Part shown: positions 59,951-64,000 of the stretch, one piece after another
Layout of the letters: every line of letters starts with the position of its first letter
Numbering within the stretch: the stretch's first letter is position 1
Source of the DNA: Hyphomicrobiales bacterium
GTDB lineage: Bacteria; Pseudomonadota; Alphaproteobacteria; Rhizobiales; Rhizobiaceae
Reading direction: 5' to 3'
Assembly: GCA_900471485.1 (NCBI GenBank)
Contig: UCEU01000041.1
Coordinates: 62,001-126,000 of the forward strand
Length of the DNA: 64,000 bases
Notes under the pieces: model-generated
The model's input: only the letters and a program-made list of their open reading frames with translations
The model's database searches: none
What the model was told of the DNA's origin: nothing
Program-made: the position numbers and the translations under genes

Positions 59951-62280
59951 AATCTTCCTTCGTTGCAGTCTCGGTCGCGGTCGTGGTGGCGGGTGTCGTC
60001 GTCGCCATGAAGGACCGTGCCGCGATACAGGAAGCTTTGGGCATCAACTCCTCCGACCACCAGATCCCCCAGCTGATGCTGATGGGCCGCATCAGCGGAC
60101 CCGACAACGCCTCCACGAAGCCGCCGATCGACGTGCAGTCGGTCGCCGAGCAGATCCAGGCCACCGCACCGGCGTCCACCCTGCCCGACGAACCCCAGCA
60201 GGCCGCACCGGCAGCCGAAACGCCGCCCGAAACACCTGAAGTTGTTGCCCAGGCGCAGCAGCAACAGCCGCCGGCCGCACAGGCAGCACCCGAGCAGAAG
60301 GTCGACGAGAGCGCGTTGCGCTACTTCGCCGGCCGTGGCGACAAGGCGCGCCTCCAGGCCGAAATCTCGCGCCTCCAGGCGCTTTATCCGAACTGGACGC
60401 CGCCTGCCGATCCGCTTGCCATCCCGCAGAGCGGCGACAAGCAGCTCGAGGCCATGTGGCAGCTCTATTCCGACGGCCGTTACGCCGAGCTTCGCAAGGC
60501 GATCGCCGACCGTCAGGCAACCGGCTGGCAGCCGCCCGCCGACCTGCTCGACCGTCTCGATGTCGCCGAGGCCCGCTCGCGGCTGGTCAACGCCTCCGAC
60601 CTCAAGCAGTACGCGACCGTCGTCCAGATCGGCGCCGAGACGCCGAGCCTGCTCACCTGCAGCGACATCGACATTCTCTGGCGCGTCGCCGAGGCCTTCG
60701 CCCGCACCGACCGCGTGCCGCGCGCCCAGGCCGCCTATGTCTACATCCTGAAGAACTGCACCAATCCGCAGGAGCGCCTGGCGACCATGCAGAAGGCCTC
60801 CGGCCTGCTTGCCTATGGTCCGATGCAGGAGCTGATGGCGCTGGAGCGTCCCGACGGCAATGGTGGCCGCGAGTTCGACGCCATCCGCAACGACCTCGCC
60901 CGCAGCTTCGTCGCCGCCGGCGACGACGATGCCGATCTTGCCGTCTCGCCCGATTACATCACCCAGGTCCAGCGCCTGGCCGAAACGCAGAATCTGCCCT
61001 CCGACAACCTGCTGCTCGGCTGGTACGACCTTCGTCGCGAAAACTGGCCGGACGCCGAGAAGTGGTTCCGCGCCGCCCGCGCCAAGGAAGATTCCGCCAG
61101 CGCCTCGCAGGGTCTCACCCTGGTGCTGATCGCGCAGAAGAAGTTCCTCGAGGCCGAGGACATCATGTACAAGTGGCGCGCCTCTTCCAAGGACGCAACC
61201 GCCACCTACCTCGCAGCTACCGCCAACCTCATGGCGATGCAGCCGCCGGCCAATATGAGCGAGGAGGTTCTCGCCCGCATGGCCGCCGAGATCATCGCCC
61301 AGAAATACGTGCCCACCGCCCAGCAGTTCGGCTGGTACGCCCGCTCGCTCAACCAGCCGCAGACGGCGGCGCGCTGGTTCGAGACGGCGCTGCGCTGGAA
61401 ACCGGATGACGAGCCCTCCGCCTATGGCCTGGCGATCACCCGCGCCCAGCTGAACGATCGCCGCGGCGTCGCCGAGGTGCAGCGCCTGTGGGCTGGCCGC
61501 TCCGAGCGCATCGCCAATCTCGGCGAAGCCACCGTTTCGATCACCCCGAACCAGGCACCGCTCCCCTCGCCGACAGGCGAGCCCGTGCAGCAGGCACCGG
61601 TCGCCCAGCAGACCACTGCCGGCCAGTACGCGCCCACGATGGCCGCGCCGGTCGTCGCCGCTCCCTCTCGGGAAGTCACCGTCCCTGCCACCGCGGAGTA
61701 CGTCCGCCCGGCGCCTGTGCAGGCAACGGCCCCGCGCCGCGTCGCCCGCCCGCAGACACGCGGCTGCTCGACCACGGTCAACGCCCAGCTTCTCAACCCC
61801 GACGACGCGCTGACCCGCGGCTGGTGCCTGATGGACCTGAACCGCCCGATGGAAGCCGCCGACGCCTTCCAGGCGGCGCTGAACAGCCCGACCCGCAAGA
61901 CCCGCGAGGACGCCGCCTACGGCCAGAGCCTCGCCTACCTGCGCGCCGGTCTCTCGAACAATGCCGCCGTCGCCGCCACCAAGGCGCCGCAGAGCCGCCA
62001 GCGCGCCGCCGAGCTGCAGGTCTCGATCCTCGCCAACCGCGCGCTCGCCGCCTTCGACGCCAAGCGCTACCGCGAAGCCCTGATCTTTCTCGACCAGCGC
62101 GCCCAGCTGCAGCAGGAGCGTATCGACCTGATGGTTCTGAGGGGCTACGCCTACCTCAATCTCAAGATGTACGGCGATGCCGAGCGCATCTTCAACGCCG
62201 CCGCAGCCACCGGCAGCAAGGACGCCAACCGCGGCCTCGCCGACCTGAAAGCCGCCACGCATCCGGACTCCGTGGACTGA
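59947..62280 (+). CDS. bcsK: BcsK-like TPR protein of the cellulose operon
   Basis: Protein of 777 residues. It has an N-terminal signal anchor (VKSSFVAVSVAVVVAGVVVA), a Pro/Gln-rich linker to about 118, then many helical repeats of TPR type (e.g. LQKAEISR-like turns, NWPDAEKWFRAARAKEDSAS, TAARWFETALRWKPDDEPSA, PMEAADAFQAALNSPTRKTR). No C-terminal beta-barrel is seen, so it is not a BcsC porin but fits the BcsK of Rhizobiales that is thought to replace the TPR part of BcsC. A second linker (about 545-600) separates repeat blocks. It is translationally coupled to bcsZ (GTGA). The gene name is by context and length. Confidence 0.82.
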   Translation: MKSSFVAVSVAVVVAGVVVAMKDRAAIQEALGINSSDHQIPQLMLMGRISGPDNASTKPPIDVQSVAEQIQATAPASTLPDEPQQAAPAAETPPETPEVVAQAQQQQPPAAQAAPEQKVDESALRYFAGRGDKARLQAEISRLQALYPNWTPPADPLAIPQSGDKQLEAMWQLYSDGRYAELRKAIADRQATGWQPPADLLDRLDVAEARSRLVNASDLKQYATVVQIGAETPSLLTCSDIDILWRVAEAFARTDRVPRAQAAYVYILKNCTNPQERLATMQKASGLLAYGPMQELMALERPDGNGGREFDAIRNDLARSFVAAGDDDADLAVSPDYITQVQRLAETQNLPSDNLLLGWYDLRRENWPDAEKWFRAARAKEDSASASQGLTLVLIAQKKFLEAEDIMYKWRASSKDATATYLAATANLMAMQPPANMSEEVLARMAAEIIAQKYVPTAQQFGWYARSLNQPQTAARWFETALRWKPDDEPSAYGLAITRAQLNDRRGVAEVQRLWAGRSERIANLGEATVSITPNQAPLPSPTGEPVQQAPVAQQTTAGQYAPTMAAPVVAAPSREVTVPATAEYVRPAPVQATAPRRVARPQTRGCSTTVNAQLLNPDDALTRGWCLMDLNRPMEAADAFQAALNSPTRKTREDAAYGQSLAYLRAGLSNNAAVAATKAPQSRQRAAELQVSILANRALAAFDAKRYREALIFLDQRAQLQQERIDLMVLRGYAYLNLKMYGDAERIFNAAAATGSKDANRGLADLKAATHPDSVD

Positions 62281-62337
62281 GCAATTCCAGGAAAAGTGCG
62301 AAGCGGTTTTCCGTCCGGAATTGCGTAAAAACAACTC
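62281..62337. repeat. Rhizobial intergenic repeat hairpin after bcsK
   Basis: Outer arms GCAATTCC (62281-62288) / GGAATTGC (62317-62324) and inner GGAAAA (62290-62295) / TTTTCC (62307-62312), followed by GTAAAAACAA. It looks like a widespread rhizobial element, and may also help end the bcs transcript. Confidence 0.65.
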
Positions 62338-62425
62338 CAGCCTAGCGCGCGGCCAGCGCGTCGCTAGCAAAAAATTAAAACGGAAAGCGTTACGCTGCCT
62401 CGATATCTCTTGAGGTGGCTTCAAC

Positions 62426-62839
62426 ATGCGTCGCTCATTGCCGTTCATCTTCGCGCTTGCCGCAACCTCCTCCGCTGCCTTCGCGGGCACGTCCGATGTC
62501 GGGCTGACATCGAAACTGACCACATGCGTTGGCAAGTTATCGGCGGCCGCTTCCTATGAGAGCTATATTCCGGGCCAGCAGCAGTCGCGCGCCGATGCCG
62601 TTCTCGCCTTGCGGAAGCTGCTGCCGTCGGATGGCTCAACCGACATGTCCGTCTACATGGCAGCCGTCAACGATGCGAAGGCGAGCTATGAGCCGGAGCT
62701 CGTTCGCGATCCGATGAACACGACGAAGACCATCCGCTCGCTGATGGAAGAGTGCAACGCCTACGCAACCCAGGCACTCAAGTCGAAAAGCGTGCCGAAC
62801 CAGCGCGTGACAACGGGCGAGACCGCCAACAACCAGTGA
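62426..62839 (+). CDS. Small secreted hypothetical protein
   Basis: Protein of 137 residues with signal peptide MRRSLPFIFALAATSSAAFA. The mature part has SKLTTCVGKLSAAASYESYI and RSLMEECNAYATQALKSK with two Cys (TTCVG and EECNA) that could pair. I do not recognise it. It is downstream of the cellulose operon with an intervening repeat, and has a GAGGTGGC-type site upstream, so it is probably separate from it. A role in the envelope is a guess. Confidence 0.7.
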   Translation: MRRSLPFIFALAATSSAAFAGTSDVGLTSKLTTCVGKLSAAASYESYIPGQQQSRADAVLALRKLLPSDGSTDMSVYMAAVNDAKASYEPELVRDPMNTTKTIRSLMEECNAYATQALKSKSVPNQRVTTGETANNQ

Positions 62840-62880
62840 CGCGGGTGCTGAACCGGACGCCCTCCGGAACCTAAGCCAGG

Positions 62881-63978
62881 TTGCGACGTTCTCCGCTCAC
62901 TGTGGATCAGAGAGCAAATTACAAAAGAGAACCGGAGACTTCGATCGCGACCGCATCCGCGGGCGAGAGCCTCGTCTTCGTCGCCAGCCTCGAAAAGGGC
63001 ATCACCCGCCGTGAGGGCAAGAACGGCTTTCTCTATTACGATGAGGGCGGCAAGCGCCTGACCGACAGCGCCGAGATCGAACGCATCGACGCGCTCGCCA
63101 TCCCGCCCGCCTATACCGACGTTCTGATCTCCGCCGATCCCCGCTCGCACCTGCAGGCGACCGGCCGCGATGCGCGCGGGCGCAAGCAGTACCGCTATCA
63201 TCAGGAATGGACCGCCGAGCGCGGGCGCAGCAAGTTCGAGCGGCTGGCCGAGTTCGCCGCCGCCCTTCCCGCCATCCGCAAGAAGGTCGACAAGGATTTG
63301 CGTCTGCGCTCTCCGACCATGGACAAGGCGCTGGCAACCGTTGTCTGGCTCCTCGACAATCTCTTCATCCGCGTCGGCAATGCTGCCTATGCCGAGGAGA
63401 ACCGCTCCTATGGCCTGACGACGCTGCGCAACCGCCACGTCAAAATCACGGGATCGAACGTGCATTTCCGCTTCAAGGGCAAATCCGGCAAGGAGTGGCG
63501 CCTGAGCCATGGCGACCGTCGCATCACCCGTGCCATCCGCATGCTGCAGGAACTTCCGGGGCAGCAGTTGTTCCAGTATGTCGACGAAGATGGCGACTGC
63601 CATCCGATCCGCTCGCAGGACGTCAACGCCTATATCAGGCAGGCGACCGGCGCCGATTTCACCTCGCGCCAGTTCCGCACCTGGGGCGCGACGCGCATGG
63701 CAGCAACGGCGCTTGCGGCGGAGCAGCCGCTGGAAAGCGCCCGCGCCCGCAAGATCCAGGTCAACGAGGTGATCGACGCGGTCGCCGCCCGGCTCGTCAA
63801 CACCCGCGCCGTCTGCCGCTCCTCCTACATCCATCCTCAGGTCTTCGAGGATTTCGAAAGCGGCGACCTCGCCGCCATTGCCCGCATGCGTCCGAGCCGG
63901 AGCAAGAAGCTCGGCGAGTGGATGGAGCAGGACGAGATCGCCGTGATGCGCTGGCTGAACCACACGAACGGCGATTGA
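62881..63978 (+). CDS. DNA topoisomerase IB
   Basis: Type IB topoisomerase of 365 residues (poxvirus-like bacterial group), which relaxes DNA supercoils through a 3'-phosphotyrosine. The nucleophile is Tyr316 in CRSSYIHP, counted from the first codon. Other active-site residues are in RRITRAIRML, NRHVKI and FRTWGATRMAA (Arg, Lys, Arg, His positions by family). The start is uncertain: TTG at 62881 gives an N-terminus with no known family match, and similarity only begins about LVFVASLEKGITRREG, so a shorter protein is possible. It is complete at the 3' end, 22 bases before the window edge. Confidence 0.87.
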   Translation: MRRSPLTVDQRANYKREPETSIATASAGESLVFVASLEKGITRREGKNGFLYYDEGGKRLTDSAEIERIDALAIPPAYTDVLISADPRSHLQATGRDARGRKQYRYHQEWTAERGRSKFERLAEFAAALPAIRKKVDKDLRLRSPTMDKALATVVWLLDNLFIRVGNAAYAEENRSYGLTTLRNRHVKITGSNVHFRFKGKSGKEWRLSHGDRRITRAIRMLQELPGQQLFQYVDEDGDCHPIRSQDVNAYIRQATGADFTSRQFRTWGATRMAATALAAEQPLESARARKIQVNEVIDAVAARLVNTRAVCRSSYIHPQVFEDFESGDLAAIARMRPSRSKKLGEWMEQDEIAVMRWLNHTNGD

Positions 63979-64000
63979 TCGCGTTCCCCGCGGGCTGGAA

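Noticed and set aside
56220..62535. Very long minus-strand open frames over bcsB and bcsK
   Set aside because: Codon-position shadow of G+C-rich coding DNA; sequences have no known domain and the plus strand has coherent, coupled genes.

Overview
The window is a stretch of chromosome, or large secondary replicon, from an alphaproteobacterium, almost certainly Rhizobiaceae (Rhizobium/Agrobacterium group). The evidence is high G+C coding DNA with many ATGA or GTGA overlaps, three unrelated ABC uptake operons, a cellulose operon of rhizobial type (bcsN, A, B, Z, K), a cobalamin-dependent metH, and several palindromic repeats of a kind familiar from rhizobial intergenic regions. I see no phage, insertion sequence or CRISPR array.

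Layout. 1-5450: a partial RNase T2, then an operon for an alpha/beta hydrolase, EamA exporter, CaiB-type CoA transferase and ThDP-dependent lyase. 5538-7216: RidA, a DUF442 rhodanese-like protein and a DUF4432 aldose-epimerase-like protein. 7474-11776: an L,D-transpeptidase, an orphan hypothetical, a LuxR-type regulator, a small lipoprotein and an orphan ParA. 12010-20547: an amine or gamma-glutamyl catabolic cluster (Fe-dependent alcohol dehydrogenase, aldehyde dehydrogenase, PuuA-like glutamine synthetase, APC permease, N-formylglutamate amidohydrolase, divergent RpiR regulator), interrupted by an XRE/PIN toxin-antitoxin pair. 20724-26183: an ABC importer operon of the iron/phosphonate/polyamine type, then an MHS-family MFS permease.

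26245-34581: a sugar ABC operon (binding protein, two permeases, Gfo/Idh/MocA dehydrogenase, ATPase) facing a divergent operon of BadF/NagK-type kinase, GntR/UTRA regulator and PP2C-type phosphatase. This is probably uptake and phosphorylation of an amino sugar or similar compound. 34688-39894: metH and a divergent AGE-family sugar isomerase, with a perfect 20-bp palindrome ahead of metH. 39937-41501: small genes. 41588-48330: a Tat-exported binding protein and ABC importer with racemase and flavin reductase genes, controlled by a divergent GntR/FCD regulator. 48505-50108: a hypothetical, a SIMPL-domain protein and tRNA-Ile(CAT).

50109-52691 differs from its surroundings. It lies just downstream of the tRNA, is less G+C rich, has a 10-bp periodic repeat, and carries a tightly coupled two-gene module: a one-TM coiled-coil membrane protein and a soluble partner. 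I cannot assign either to a known family. This is the best candidate for something undescribed.

52901-62280: a full-consensus CtrA site (TTAA-N7-TTAACCAT) precedes the cellulose operon bcsN-bcsA-bcsB-bcsZ-bcsK. 62426-63978: a small secreted protein and a topoisomerase IB. Many genes have plausible regulator/operator pairs in their intergenic regions; these are inferences from symmetry and position.
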